Assembly: GCF_030411995.1 (NCBI RefSeq)
Contig: NZ_JASNRC010000004.1
Span: 304,361 to 368,360, forward strand
Length of the DNA: 64,000 nucleotides
Direction of reading: 5' to 3'
Source of the DNA: Massilia sp. YIM B02769
Lineage (GTDB): Bacteria; Pseudomonadota; Gammaproteobacteria; Burkholderiales; Burkholderiaceae_D
In this document: positions 1-8,424 of the stretch, piece after piece
Layout of the letters: every line of letters starts with the position of its first letter
Numbering within the stretch: the first letter of the stretch is position 1
The notes under the pieces: generated by a model
Database searches by the model: none
What the model saw: the letters and a program-made list of their open reading frames with translations, nothing else
What the model was told of the DNA's origin: nothing
Program-made: the position numbers and the translations under genes

Positions 1-1
1 G

Positions 2-3000
2 GGCGCGACCAAGACCGAGGCGGCGGCCGAGATCGCGCAGCGCGTCGGCCTGTCTTTCGAGCAGTTCACGCGCTCGGTGCTGCTGGCCCAGAACGAGTTT
101 TCCGCCTTCTTGAAAACCGACGAGAACGAGCGCGGCGAACTGCTGGAAACCCTAACCGGCAGCGCCGTCTACAGCGAGATCTCGAAGCGCGCCTACGAGC
201 GCTACAAGCTGGAACAGGAAAACGTGCGCCGCATCAGCGCGCGCCTGGCCGACCAGACCCCTCTCGCGGCGGAAGCGCGCGCCGAACTCGATGCCGCGAA
301 GACGGCGGCCGAAGCGGCCTTGGGAGCGGTCGAGGTGCAGCGTGCGCTGCTGGAAACCCAACTGCGCTGGCACCAGGAACGCGACAAGCTGCGCCGCAAC
401 GAACTCGATGCCGACGCTGCCCTGGCGCAGGCGCGCGTGCAGTTCGAAGGCGCGCGCGAACGCCGCATCCGCCTGGCCACGCTCGACGCGGTGCAGGACG
501 CGCGTCCGCTGATGGCGGACCTGGCACGCTTCGAGAAAGAACGGGTGGAAGCCGAAACCGCGCTCGCCAACGGCCAGCGCGAACTGCAGCGTGTGCAGGA
601 CGCGGCGCGCCAGGCAGTGCAGGACGTGACGCTTGCTGCCGATGCGGTGCACGAGGTCGAAGCCGCGCAACTGGCCGCCGCGCCGCAGCTGGACGCGGCC
701 AAGGCGCTGGACGCCACCATCGCCACCCTGCGCGAGGCCCACGCCAAGGTCGCGGCGCAACGCGACGACACGGCAGCAGGGTCGGGCAAGGCGCAGGCCG
801 CACTGGCCCAGGCCACGCAGCAACGCGACGCCACGCGCGCACTCGAAGGGCGCAGCGCCGCCTGGCTCGATGCCAACCGCCGCTTCGAAGCGCTGGCCGC
901 CCAATGGCCGCGCTGGGACAAGCTGTTCGGCCAGCTCGATGCGGCCGCGCAGGCGAGCCGTGCGAACGCCGCTCAGTTGGTGAAGGCCGAGCGTGCGCTG
1001 GTCGACGCCACGGCCCGCGCCACCGCCAGCAAGGAAGCGGTGCAGGCGGCATCGAAGCGCATCGAACAACAGGAAGCCGCACGTGCCCAGGCCGTGCAGG
1101 CGCTGGCCGAGTTCGATCTCGACAGCCTGCTGGAAGCGCGCGCGGGCCTGGAAACGCGGCGCGACGCCCTGGCCGCCGCCGAGAAGATCTGGCAAGGCTA
1201 TGCCAGCGCGCGCCAGCGCCTGCAACGCATCGACCTCGAACGCGAAAAAACCGGCGCCGCCCGTCTGGCCGCCGAGACCGCGCTGGCCGCCGCCGTCGAC
1301 GCCGCGCCAGCTTTGCGCGCCGCCGCCAGCCAGGCACAGGTCGCGCTCAGCGCCGCCGAACTGGCCTGCGCCGCCAAGGTCGAAGACCTGCGCGAGCGGC
1401 TGGTCAAGCATGCACCCTGCCCTGTCTGCGGCAGCGAAGACCACCCGTATGCCGCGCCCGACGTGCGCCTGCACGCCGTGCTCGACACCCTGCGCGCGCA
1501 GGTCGACGAGGTGCGCACCCGGGTCCAGGCAAACCTGTCGGCCCAGGCCACGCACCGCGCCGAACTGGCGGCCAGCCAGGAACGCCGGGAGCTGCTGGAC
1601 GAAGAACGCGCCGGCCTGCAGGACGACGTGCAGATGCTCGAAGCGGCCTGGGACAGGCATCCGCTTGCAGCGGAAGCCGCGCCGGAATCCGCGTCGGGTA
1701 CCGCGCGTGCCGACTGGTTCGCCGCCCAGCTGCAGACCGTGCGCGAAGCCCTGCGCGCAAATGATGTGCAGCAGGGAGCGGCGCGGCGCGCCTTCCAGGC
1801 GCGCGATGCCGCCCAGGCTGCGTTCGATGCGGCCAGCGCAGAATGCAAGCGCGTACAGGATGCGGCCCAAGTCGCGGCCGCCGCCCAGCTGGAAGCCCGG
1901 CACGCGCAAGAGACCCTGGCCGCACAGGCCGAACGCGACACGGCAACGCTGGATGCGCTGCTGGCCGAACTCGACCCGGTGATGTGCGCCTCCTGCGGCG
2001 ACGGCTGGCAAACCGGCTGGCGCGCCGATCCCGGCGCCTGGCACCGCGACCGTGCGGGCGAGGCGCAAGCCTGGACCGCGCAGTCGGCGCAGTTGGCCGA
2101 GCAGCGCGGCGCGCTCGGCACGGTTGAGGCCAACGCACGCGAAGCCGCCGTGCATGCCGAGCATGCCGCGCAGGCCGCCGTTGGCGCCCAGGAAGCCTTC
2201 GCGCGCAGCGAGGCCGCCCTGCGCGAACGCCGCGCCGAACGCGCCGCGCTGTTCGACGGCCGTGCGGTGCAGGACGTCGAGGCCGGCCTGCGCCAGCAAT
2301 TGACGGCCGCACGCGATGCCCTGGCCGCGCGCCAGCTGACCGCCAACGAAGCGGCCCAGCTGGAAACCCGCATCCGCAGCAGCATCGCGCAGTCCGGCGA
2401 GCGCATCGCCAGCCTGCTCGACGACGCGCGCGACGCGGCGGCCCGCCTGGCGGACTGGATCGAGGACTACGCCGCCCGCCACGCCGACCTGGAGCCGGTG
2501 GAAAACGGGGCGGCGCTGGCTTCGCTGCTGGCGGTTGGCGCGCAGTGGCTGTCGAACGAACGCGCGGCCCTGGGCGAGATCGACGGCGCCGTCGCCAGGG
2601 CCGCCGCCGTGCTGGCCGAACGCAAGAACCAGCGCGCGCTGCACGAGGCGAGCGCCGATCCGGCGTCGCACGCCCAGGATGCCGAGGCGGTGCAGGCCGC
2701 GCTGCAGAAGGTGCTGGACGAGCGCCAGTCCCTGCACGACGGCGCCTCGACGCTGCGCCTGCAAGCCGCGCAGGACGACGAGCGCCGCGTCAAGGCGCAG
2801 GCGATGCTGGCCGAGATCGAGCGCCAGCAGGCGATCGAGGCGCGCTGGGGCCGGCTCTCCGATCTGATCGGTTCCGCCGACGGCAAGAAGTTCCGCAACT
2901 ACGCCCAGCAGTTCACGCTGGAGGTGCTGCTCGGTTACGCCAACGCCCACCTGACGCACCTGGCCAAGCGTTATCGCCTGGAGCGCGTGGACAATGCCGG

Positions 3001-3349
3001 CGCGCCGTCGCTGGCGCTGATGGTGCGCGACCACGACATGGGCGGCGAAATCCGCTCGGTCAACTCCCTGTCCGGCGGCGAATCCTTCCTGGTGTCGCTG
3101 GCGCTGGCGCTGGGCCTGGCCTCGCTGTCGTCGAACCGGGTGCGGGTCGAGTCGCTGTTCATCGACGAAGGCTTCGGCTCGCTCGACAGCGACACCCTGA
3201 CGGTGGCGATGGATGCGCTCGACGCGCTGCAGTCGATGGGGCGCAAGGTCGGGGTGATCTCGCACGTGCACGAGATGACGGAGCGGATCGCGGCCAAGAT
3301 CCAGGTGCGCCGGGCGGGTGGAGGAAGCAGCGCGGTGACGGTGCTTTAG
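2..3349 (+). CDS. sbcC: Exonuclease SbcC, 5'-truncated by the window edge
   Basis: This is the large ATPase subunit of the SbcCD nuclease, a Rad50-like SMC-type protein that trims DNA hairpins and breaks with SbcD. The reading frame is open from base 2, so the N-terminal Walker A lobe lies upstream of the window. Visible are a long Ala/Glu/Arg-rich coiled coil, a CPVC zinc-hook motif near base 1420, the return coiled coil, and the C-terminal ATPase lobe. That lobe has the signature LSGGESF (about 3070-3090), Walker B with LFIDEGFGSLD and a terminal region typical of the family. A second CxxC (CASCGDGW, about 1985-2010) lies in the return coil. The identification is firm from the hook and signature motifs. 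SbcD would be expected just upstream but is out of view. Confidence 0.95.
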   Translation, partial: GATKTEAAAEIAQRVGLSFEQFTRSVLLAQNEFSAFLKTDENERGELLETLTGSAVYSEISKRAYERYKLEQENVRRISARLADQTPLAAEARAELDAAKTAAEAALGAVEVQRALLETQLRWHQERDKLRRNELDADAALAQARVQFEGARERRIRLATLDAVQDARPLMADLARFEKERVEAETALANGQRELQRVQDAARQAVQDVTLAADAVHEVEAAQLAAAPQLDAAKALDATIATLREAHAKVAAQRDDTAAGSGKAQAALAQATQQRDATRALEGRSAAWLDANRRFEALAAQWPRWDKLFGQLDAAAQASRANAAQLVKAERALVDATARATASKEAVQAASKRIEQQEAARAQAVQALAEFDLDSLLEARAGLETRRDALAAAEKIWQGYASARQRLQRIDLEREKTGAARLAAETALAAAVDAAPALRAAASQAQVALSAAELACAAKVEDLRERLVKHAPCPVCGSEDHPYAAPDVRLHAVLDTLRAQVDEVRTRVQANLSAQATHRAELAASQERRELLDEERAGLQDDVQMLEAAWDRHPLAAEAAPESASGTARADWFAAQLQTVREALRANDVQQGAARRAFQARDAAQAAFDAASAECKRVQDAAQVAAAAQLEARHAQETLAAQAERDTATLDALLAELDPVMCASCGDGWQTGWRADPGAWHRDRAGEAQAWTAQSAQLAEQRGALGTVEANAREAAVHAEHAAQAAVGAQEAFARSEAALRERRAERAALFDGRAVQDVEAGLRQQLTAARDALAARQLTANEAAQLETRIRSSIAQSGERIASLLDDARDAAARLADWIEDYAARHADLEPVENGAALASLLAVGAQWLSNERAALGEIDGAVARAAAVLAERKNQRALHEASADPASHAQDAEAVQAALQKVLDERQSLHDGASTLRLQAAQDDERRVKAQAMLAEIERQQAIEARWGRLSDLIGSADGKKFRNYAQQFTLEVLLGYANAHLTHLAKRYRLERVDNAGAPSLALMVRDHDMGGEIRSVNSLSGGESFLVSLALALGLASLSSNRVRVESLFIDEGFGSLDSDTLTVAMDALDALQSMGRKVGVISHVHEMTERIAAKIQVRRAGGGSSAVTVL

Positions 3350-3415
3350 CGATTTGCGTCAAACGTGGCGCCGGGCGCCACGTCGATACTGGCATGCCAT
3401 CCGAGGAGAGTGCCC

Positions 3416-4021
3416 ATGGTCCGTTCGAGCGTCTTGCCCATCCTGCTCTTGCTGTTGTCCGCTACTGGCGTAGCGCGCGCCGAAAGGCTGGACCTGGTCG
3501 CTGCCGCCCGCGAGCAGATCGGCGTCACGCTGCATTACGATCCTGCCTACGTCAAGCTGGCCTACCCACAAGGCGACGTCCCGATCGAGCGCGGCGTCTG
3601 TACCGACGTCGTGGTACGTGCATTCCGGCGCGTCGGCTACGACCTGCAGGAACTGGTGCATCGCGACATGAAGGGGGCATGGTCCGCCTATCCGCACCCC
3701 GCCAAGTGGAACTTGAAACGGCCGGATCCGAACATCGATCATCGCCGGGTGCCGAACCTGGCGGCCTACTTCAGCCGCCACGGCGTCGCGCTGGGCGCCA
3801 GCAAGCATGCGAAGGATTACCTCCCGGGCGACATCGTCACCTGGCAGGTGCCGCCAGGCTTGCCGCACATCGGCCTGGTTGCCGATGTGCGCACCGCAGC
3901 GGGCGTGCCGCTCGTGATTCATAACATCGGGATGGGTACGCGCATGGAAGACCGGCTGTTTGCCTATCCGATTACCGGGCATTACCGGTTTCCGCAACCG
4001 CAGGCGCGCGTCAACCGCTAA
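3416..4021 (+). CDS. DUF1287 family secreted protein
   Basis: This is a predicted exported protein of about 201 residues. The ATG at 3416 was chosen because it follows a GAGGAGAG ribosome-binding site and begins a clear signal peptide (VRSSVLPILLLLLSATGVARA); a longer in-frame start at 3365 would bury that signal. The mature part fits the DUF1287 family, which resembles NlpC/P60-type folds: a Cys in ERGVCTDVVVRAF, then YLPGDIVTW and a His in LPHIGLVADV. A peptidoglycan-related amidase or peptidase role is inferred from the fold only. Its stop overlaps the tail of the convergent gene by 11 bases. Confidence 0.8.
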   Translation: MVRSSVLPILLLLLSATGVARAERLDLVAAAREQIGVTLHYDPAYVKLAYPQGDVPIERGVCTDVVVRAFRRVGYDLQELVHRDMKGAWSAYPHPAKWNLKRPDPNIDHRRVPNLAAYFSRHGVALGASKHAKDYLPGDIVTWQVPPGLPHIGLVADVRTAAGVPLVIHNIGMGTRMEDRLFAYPITGHYRFPQPQARVNR

Positions 4022-4811
4022 CGCTTGCCGGCGCCGGCTTCACAGGCAGCGCCGTCTTGCGTGCCTCATGGACGGCGCGCAAATACCTGCCGTAGGTATC
4101 GCCCGCAGCATGCCATTGCGGCTGCTCCCCTTCCCGCCCGGATGTGCGCTCGAACGTGAACTCCGCCTGGAGGATGCCGAACGACGCCCGGGCACCGTTG
4201 CGTGGCAGGTTGCCGAGTTGAAGCATCACATTGCAAGCGTAGCGCTGTCCTCCTCCGACCGCGCGGCAGGCGCCCAGCGGTTCGACTTGCGAGATGGACG
4301 AGCCGGTCGTGAACAGGTTTGGCGCATCGAGGGCCGCGCGCAGGGCGCGCTGGACGTTGTCGCGCCCGATCGGCTCTGCCTTGTTGCCGAAATCGCCGTC
4401 GCGGTCGAGATTCCCGAACCGTGCGGCGACGAGCAGATGGTGCGCCTCCGTGACCTCGAACTTCACTTTCCTGCCATCGCGCGGCGAGACAATGTAGGCA
4501 TAGGACTGCAATTCCTCTCCTGCACGCACGGTCGCTACACAGCCACGTTCGCGGCGCGCGCTGGCATGGCCGATCTGCTCCGTCTTCAACATCTTGGGCA
4601 GTGCAGGCACGACGTTTTCGTCCATCGCACGAAGCGCATGCCAGGCTGAAAATTCGATCGACTCACGGACCGGCCCGGAAGCGCAAGAGGGAATCGCGTT
4701 ATACCAATCGAACAGGAAATAGGCGCCACCCAGCACGGCCGTATAGACGGCGATTTTCTTCAGGCGGGCAAAATAGCGCGGCGCGGCGGGGGTGCTGATC
4801 GATTTATTCAT
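4011..4811 (-). CDS. Hypothetical membrane-anchored protein
   Basis: The product is about 266 residues and I do not recognise a family. The frame is open far upstream, but the ATG at 4811 (MNKSISTP) is the sensible start because it places a single hydrophobic segment (YTAVLGGAYFLFDWY) near residues 24-38, giving an N-terminal anchor with the rest probably periplasmic. The remainder is soluble-looking, with several Cys residues (IPSCASG, RGCVATV, GACRAVG, YACNVM) that could form disulfides. It is convergent with the DUF1287 gene. No function can be assigned. Confidence 0.6.
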   Translation of the reverse strand: MNKSISTPAAPRYFARLKKIAVYTAVLGGAYFLFDWYNAIPSCASGPVRESIEFSAWHALRAMDENVVPALPKMLKTEQIGHASARRERGCVATVRAGEELQSYAYIVSPRDGRKVKFEVTEAHHLLVAARFGNLDRDGDFGNKAEPIGRDNVQRALRAALDAPNLFTTGSSISQVEPLGACRAVGGGQRYACNVMLQLGNLPRNGARASFGILQAEFTFERTSGREGEQPQWHAAGDTYGRYLRAVHEARKTALPVKPAPASVSG

Positions 4812-4976
4812 GATTGTGCATTTCCATATTACCCCGCTAGAAGATTCTCGGAGTAAATGTACCGCCCGGCCACATTCGCTGCACCACATTGCGCAAGTTT
4901 CAGACGCGGCCGAAACGGGACGGGAGGCCAGGCATCCTTGTACAATGCGCCCTTTGCACCAACAACCTCTACAACC

Positions 4977-5186
4977 ATGAAACCCGCACGCACCCTTACC
5001 TTCAAATGCGCCAAGTGCGCGAAACCCGTCACCGTCTACCTGCAAAAGGTCTCGGCCTGCTCGCACATCCAGCCTTACCAGGGCATCTGCGGTTGCGGCG
5101 AAGTCAAGCTGCACGCCACCGGCAGCGCCGATGCCGTGAAGTCCTTCCTCGACTCGAACGGCACCAACTGGCATCACCACCATTAA
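4977..5186 (+). CDS. Small cysteine-rich (zinc-ribbon-like) protein
   Basis: The product has 69 residues. The ATG at 4977 begins MKPARTLTFKCAKCAK; an upstream in-frame extension to 4857 lacks protein-like composition. Two paired-cysteine motifs (CAKC and CGCG) suggest a zinc-ribbon fold. The protein ends with four consecutive histidines encoded in the genome, which could add metal affinity. It stops one base before the start of the following methyltransferase, so the two are very probably co-transcribed and translationally coupled. The family is not known to me. Confidence 0.65.
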   Translation: MKPARTLTFKCAKCAKPVTVYLQKVSACSHIQPYQGICGCGEVKLHATGSADAVKSFLDSNGTNWHHHH

Positions 5187-5187
5187 T

Positions 5188-6327
5188 ATGACGCGTATCG
5201 AATGGGTGGAAGGCGGCCAGCAACGCTCGGCGCTGTGGCGTTCCGAAAGCGGCTGGCCGGCGCCGAAAAAAGTCGCGATCGCCGACGACACGATGTCCGC
5301 CGACACGGCTTGGCGCCTGGCGCTGGACGGCACCGCCCTGCTCTGGCGCGGCGACTTCCAGAACGCGCGCCAGCTGGTGCAGGCGCTGGCGCGCCGCATC
5401 GACCACAAGGGGTCGCACTCCAGGCGGGCCAAGGCCGGCAAGGCCGCGCCGACGCCGACCGAAGGATTCCACCGCCACCGCCTGTCCCAGCTGCAACGCG
5501 CCCGCACCCTGGCGATGCTGCTGATCCCGTTCGACGCCGATTACACGATCCCGCTGCGCCGTGCGCCCGAGGTGCAGGAAGCCTGCCGCGAAGCCTGGGG
5601 ACCGGCGAGCGAGACCAGCGTCGCCTCGCTGCGCGAACTGCTGGGCCTGATCGGCGCCCACGAGTGGCGCCGCAAGGGCGTGCACATCCCGGCGCTGGAT
5701 GGCCGCATCCATCCCTGGTACGGCGTGTTCTCGCCGGTACGCGGCGAGTACGTCGACCTGGTGGCGCAGGCGCCGCTGCCGCCGCATGCCAGGCTCGCCT
5801 TCGACATCGGCGCCGGCACCGGCGTGCTCTCGGGCGTGCTGGCGCGGCGCGGCGTGCAGCGCGTGGTGGCCACCGATATGGACGAGCGCGCCCTCGGCTG
5901 CGCCCGCGAGAACGTCGAACGCCTGGGTTTGTCGAAGCAGGTCGAGATCGTCAAGGCCGATCTCTTCCCCGAAGGCCAGGCCGACCTGGTGGTCTGCAAT
6001 CCGCCCTGGCTGCCGGGTAAGCCAAGCTCGGCCATCGAATACGCGATCTACGATCCGGACAGCCGCATGCTGCGCGGCTTCCTCGGCGGTTTGAAAGCGC
6101 ACCTGGCCGCAGAAGGCGAAGGCTGGCTGATCATCTCCGACCTGGCCGAGCACCTGGGCCTGCGCACGCGCGAGCAATTACTGAACTGGATGGGCGAAGC
6201 CGGGCTGCAGGTGGCCGGCCGCCACGACGTGCAGCCGACCCACGGCAAAGCGCAGGATGCCGACGATCCCTTGCACGCGGCGCGCTCGCGCGAAGTGACT
6301 TCCCTGTGGCGCCTGCGCGTCGGTTGA
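5188..6327 (+). CDS. Class I SAM-dependent methyltransferase
   Basis: This 379-residue protein carries a Rossmann methyltransferase core in its C-terminal half. The SAM-binding motif I reads FDIGAGTGVLSG (about residues 210-221), an acidic residue follows motif II (VATDMDERA), and motif IV is NPPWLPG. An NPPW/NPPY motif is characteristic of N-methyltransferases acting on exocyclic or amide nitrogens, as in PrmC, RsmC and RlmG relatives. The N-terminal 200 residues are probably a substrate-recognition domain. The target (rRNA, protein or DNA) cannot be told from sequence. The gene starts one base after the small zinc-ribbon gene. Confidence 0.75.
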   Translation: MTRIEWVEGGQQRSALWRSESGWPAPKKVAIADDTMSADTAWRLALDGTALLWRGDFQNARQLVQALARRIDHKGSHSRRAKAGKAAPTPTEGFHRHRLSQLQRARTLAMLLIPFDADYTIPLRRAPEVQEACREAWGPASETSVASLRELLGLIGAHEWRRKGVHIPALDGRIHPWYGVFSPVRGEYVDLVAQAPLPPHARLAFDIGAGTGVLSGVLARRGVQRVVATDMDERALGCARENVERLGLSKQVEIVKADLFPEGQADLVVCNPPWLPGKPSSAIEYAIYDPDSRMLRGFLGGLKAHLAAEGEGWLIISDLAEHLGLRTREQLLNWMGEAGLQVAGRHDVQPTHGKAQDADDPLHAARSREVTSLWRLRVG

Positions 6328-6358
6328 ACGCAGGCGGAAGGCCGCCTGAAACGCATAT

Positions 6359-6387
6359 TTGCGTCAGGCCGCCAGACGCGGTACAAT
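6359..6387 (+). promoter_or_regulatory. Sigma-70-like promoter of tRNA-fMet
   Basis: TTGCGT (6359-6364) and TACAAT (6382-6387) are separated by 17 bases. The expected start lies a few bases before the tRNA 5' end at 6400. The -35 resembles the one before the Glu/Ala tRNA array (TTGCGA). Confidence 0.6.
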
Positions 6388-6399
6388 GCTTGCCTCAGA

Positions 6400-6476
6400 C
6401 GCGGGGTGGAGCAGTCTGGCAGCTCGTCGGGCTCATAACCCGAAGGTCACAGGTTCAAATCCTGTCCCCGCAACCA
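6400..6476 (+). tRNA. Initiator tRNA-fMet (CAT)
   Basis: This 77-base tRNA has an encoded CCA end. Initiator hallmarks are visible: an unpaired first position (C1 opposite A72, CGCGGGG against CCCCGCA) and three consecutive G-C pairs in the anticodon stem (GGGCTCATAACCC) around anticodon CAT. It stands alone between a promoter and a terminator-like hairpin. Confidence 0.97.
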
Positions 6477-6494
6477 AACACTTAGCACGAAACG

Positions 6495-6524
6495 AGCCCG
6501 ACTCTTGTAGCCGGGCTTTTGTTT
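6495..6524 (+). terminator. Intrinsic terminator after tRNA-fMet
   Basis: Stem AGCCCG (6495-6500) pairs with CGGGCT (6512-6517), followed by a T-rich run (TTTTGTTTT). Confidence 0.65.
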
Positions 6525-6553
6525 TCTGGGGCACCACACACCAGATAAGCCAG

Positions 6554-6790
6554 ATGAGAGACAAGAAAGACAACGCGACGTTCGACCTGCCGGGTTTTGA
6601 GGCGGCCGCACCGCTCGAACCCAGCGTTGTCGAGCCGAAGCGCGCTTCCCGTCCTCGTCGTGCCTCCATGAAACAAGAGCAGCTGACCCTGCTCGAAGAA
6701 ACCGACACCACCGGCCTGCCAGTCTGGCGCCGCGACGACAACCTCGATTTGACCGGCTTACCGGTCTGGGCGCCGGCGACTCCGGCCTGA
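6554..6790 (+). CDS. Small hypothetical protein with duplicated TGLPVW motif
   Basis: This is a predicted 78-residue hydrophilic protein starting at the ATG at 6554 (MRDKKDNATFDLPGF). The N-terminal half is charged and rich in Pro, Arg and Ala. The C-terminal part holds two copies of TGLPVW separated by an acidic/basic linker (RRDDNLDL). No signal or membrane segment is seen and I do not recognise a family. The repeated motif and third-position GC bias favour a real gene. It follows the tRNA-fMet terminator and precedes the structured intergenic element before dbpA. Confidence 0.5.
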   Translation: MRDKKDNATFDLPGFEAAAPLEPSVVEPKRASRPRRASMKQEQLTLLEETDTTGLPVWRRDDNLDLTGLPVWAPATPA

Positions 6791-6792
6791 GC

Positions 6793-6900
6793 GCGTGAAA
6801 AATCGCCAGGGCTGCGTTGCGTCGTCTCGCCGTACGTTTGTACTGTCTTCGCCGACGCGCCGGCAGGCCGTACCCCTTGCCCTGACGCTTTTTCACACGC
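6793..6900. repeat. Large imperfect intergenic palindrome
   Basis: Left arm 6793-6812 and right arm 6879-6900 pair at about 18 of 20 aligned positions, and the interior contains further pairing (GCGTCG with CGACGC, GTAC with GTAC). The element fills almost the whole space between the small gene and dbpA. It looks like a dispersed intergenic repeat or structured RNA rather than a simple terminator. Confidence 0.5.
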
Positions 6901-6919
6901 TCCAATCGCTGGATATCCG

Positions 6920-8326
6920 ATGACCCATCCCTTCTCCGCGCTGCCGCTGGCGCCGCAATTCCTGTCCAATCTCGACACCCTCGGCTACCGCGAGATGACG
7001 CCGATCCAGGCCGAAAGCCTGCCCGCCGTGCTGGAAGGCCGCGACCTCATCGCCCAGGCCGCCACCGGCAGCGGCAAGACGGCCGCCTTCGGCATCGGCA
7101 TCCTGCAGAAACTGAACCCGGCGTGGTTCGCGGTCCAGGGCCTGGTGATGTGTCCGACGCGCGAGCTGGCCGACCAGGTGGCCGGCGAACTGCGGCGCCT
7201 GGCGCGCGGCGTCGGCAACGTCAAGATCCTGACCCTCACCGGCGGCGTGGCCATGCGCCCGCAGATCGCCTCGCTCGAGCACGGCGCCCACATCGTGGTC
7301 GGCACTCCGGGCCGCATCCGCGACCACCTCGGCCGCAACACCCTCGACTTGTCGCGCGTGCAGACCCTGGTGCTGGACGAAGCCGACCGCATGACCGACA
7401 TGGGTTTCTACGACGAGATCGCGAACATCGTGCGCGCCTGCCCGGAACGCCGCCAGACCCTGCTGTTCTCGGCCACCTACCCGGACGATATCCGCCACGC
7501 CACCTCGCACTTCCTGCGCGATCCGCTGGAAGTGGTGGTCGAAAGCCAGCACGACGAATCGACCATCGAGCAGCGCTTCTATGAAGTCGGCTTCGATAAC
7601 CGCGATGACGCCGTGGCGCGCCTGCTGAGCCATTACCGCCCGGTCTCGGCCCTGGCCTTCTGCAACACCAAGGCCCACTGCCGCGAACTGGCCGACTCGC
7701 TGCGCGCGCAGGGCTTCTCGGCCCTCGCCCTGTACGGCGAACTCGAACAGCGCGAGCGCGACGAGATCCTGATCCTGTTCGCGAACCGCTCCTGCTCGGT
7801 GCTGGTGGCCACCGACGTCGCCGCGCGCGGCCTCGACATCTCGAACCTGGAAGCGGTGATCAACGTCGACGTGTCGAAGGATGCCGAAGTCCACGTGCAC
7901 CGCATCGGCCGCACCGGACGTGGCGGCGAGTCGGGCCTGGCGCTGTCGCTGTGCGCGCCGAACGAAAAGAAATGGGTGCGCCTGATCGAGGAATACCAGA
8001 ATGCGCCGGTCGCCTGGCACAAGCTGGAAGAACTCGGCGACAACGAACTGGCGGCCGATCCGGCGCCGATGGTTACGCTGGTCATTTCCGGCGGCAAGAA
8101 GGACAAGCTGCGTCCGGGCGACGTGCTCGGCGCGCTGACCGGCGACGCCGGCTTGCTGAAGGAACAGGTCGGCAAGATCAACGTCAGCGAATTCCAGACC
8201 TATGTGGCGCTCGACCGCCGCGTGGCCCACGACGCCTTCGACCGCCTGAATGCCGGCAACCGCCTGGGTCCGGATTTTGGCACCATCAAGGGCCGCAACT
8301 TCAAGATGCGTTTCCTCGACGTCTGA
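6920..8326 (+). CDS. dbpA: ATP-dependent RNA helicase DbpA
   Basis: This 468-residue DEAD-box helicase acts on 23S rRNA during large-subunit assembly. The motifs appear in order: Q motif (MTPIQAESLP), motif I AATGSGKT (about residues 48-55), PTRELADQ, TPGR, LDEADRM (DEAD), SAT, then in domain 2 ATDVAARGLD and HRIGRTGR. The C-terminal 75 residues (LVISGGKKDKLRPGDVLGAL and following) form the DbpA-specific RNA-binding domain that recognises helix 92. This domain separates DbpA from the RhlE and SrmB helicases. Length is normal for the family. Confidence 0.95.
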   Translation: MTHPFSALPLAPQFLSNLDTLGYREMTPIQAESLPAVLEGRDLIAQAATGSGKTAAFGIGILQKLNPAWFAVQGLVMCPTRELADQVAGELRRLARGVGNVKILTLTGGVAMRPQIASLEHGAHIVVGTPGRIRDHLGRNTLDLSRVQTLVLDEADRMTDMGFYDEIANIVRACPERRQTLLFSATYPDDIRHATSHFLRDPLEVVVESQHDESTIEQRFYEVGFDNRDDAVARLLSHYRPVSALAFCNTKAHCRELADSLRAQGFSALALYGELEQRERDEILILFANRSCSVLVATDVAARGLDISNLEAVINVDVSKDAEVHVHRIGRTGRGGESGLALSLCAPNEKKWVRLIEEYQNAPVAWHKLEELGDNELAADPAPMVTLVISGGKKDKLRPGDVLGALTGDAGLLKEQVGKINVSEFQTYVALDRRVAHDAFDRLNAGNRLGPDFGTIKGRNFKMRFLDV

Positions 8327-8424
8327 CACGCTCCAGGGCTGGGTCGGCCGCGCACGGTTGACTCAGCAGCGACACGCTCGCCCCAAATCTGGCATAGTTT
8401 TGCTAAAAATAAACGGTTAGCAAA

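Noticed and set aside
6359..6553. Coding frame across the tRNA-fMet gene
   Set aside because: The tRNA and its terminator explain this sequence; the small protein starts at 6554.
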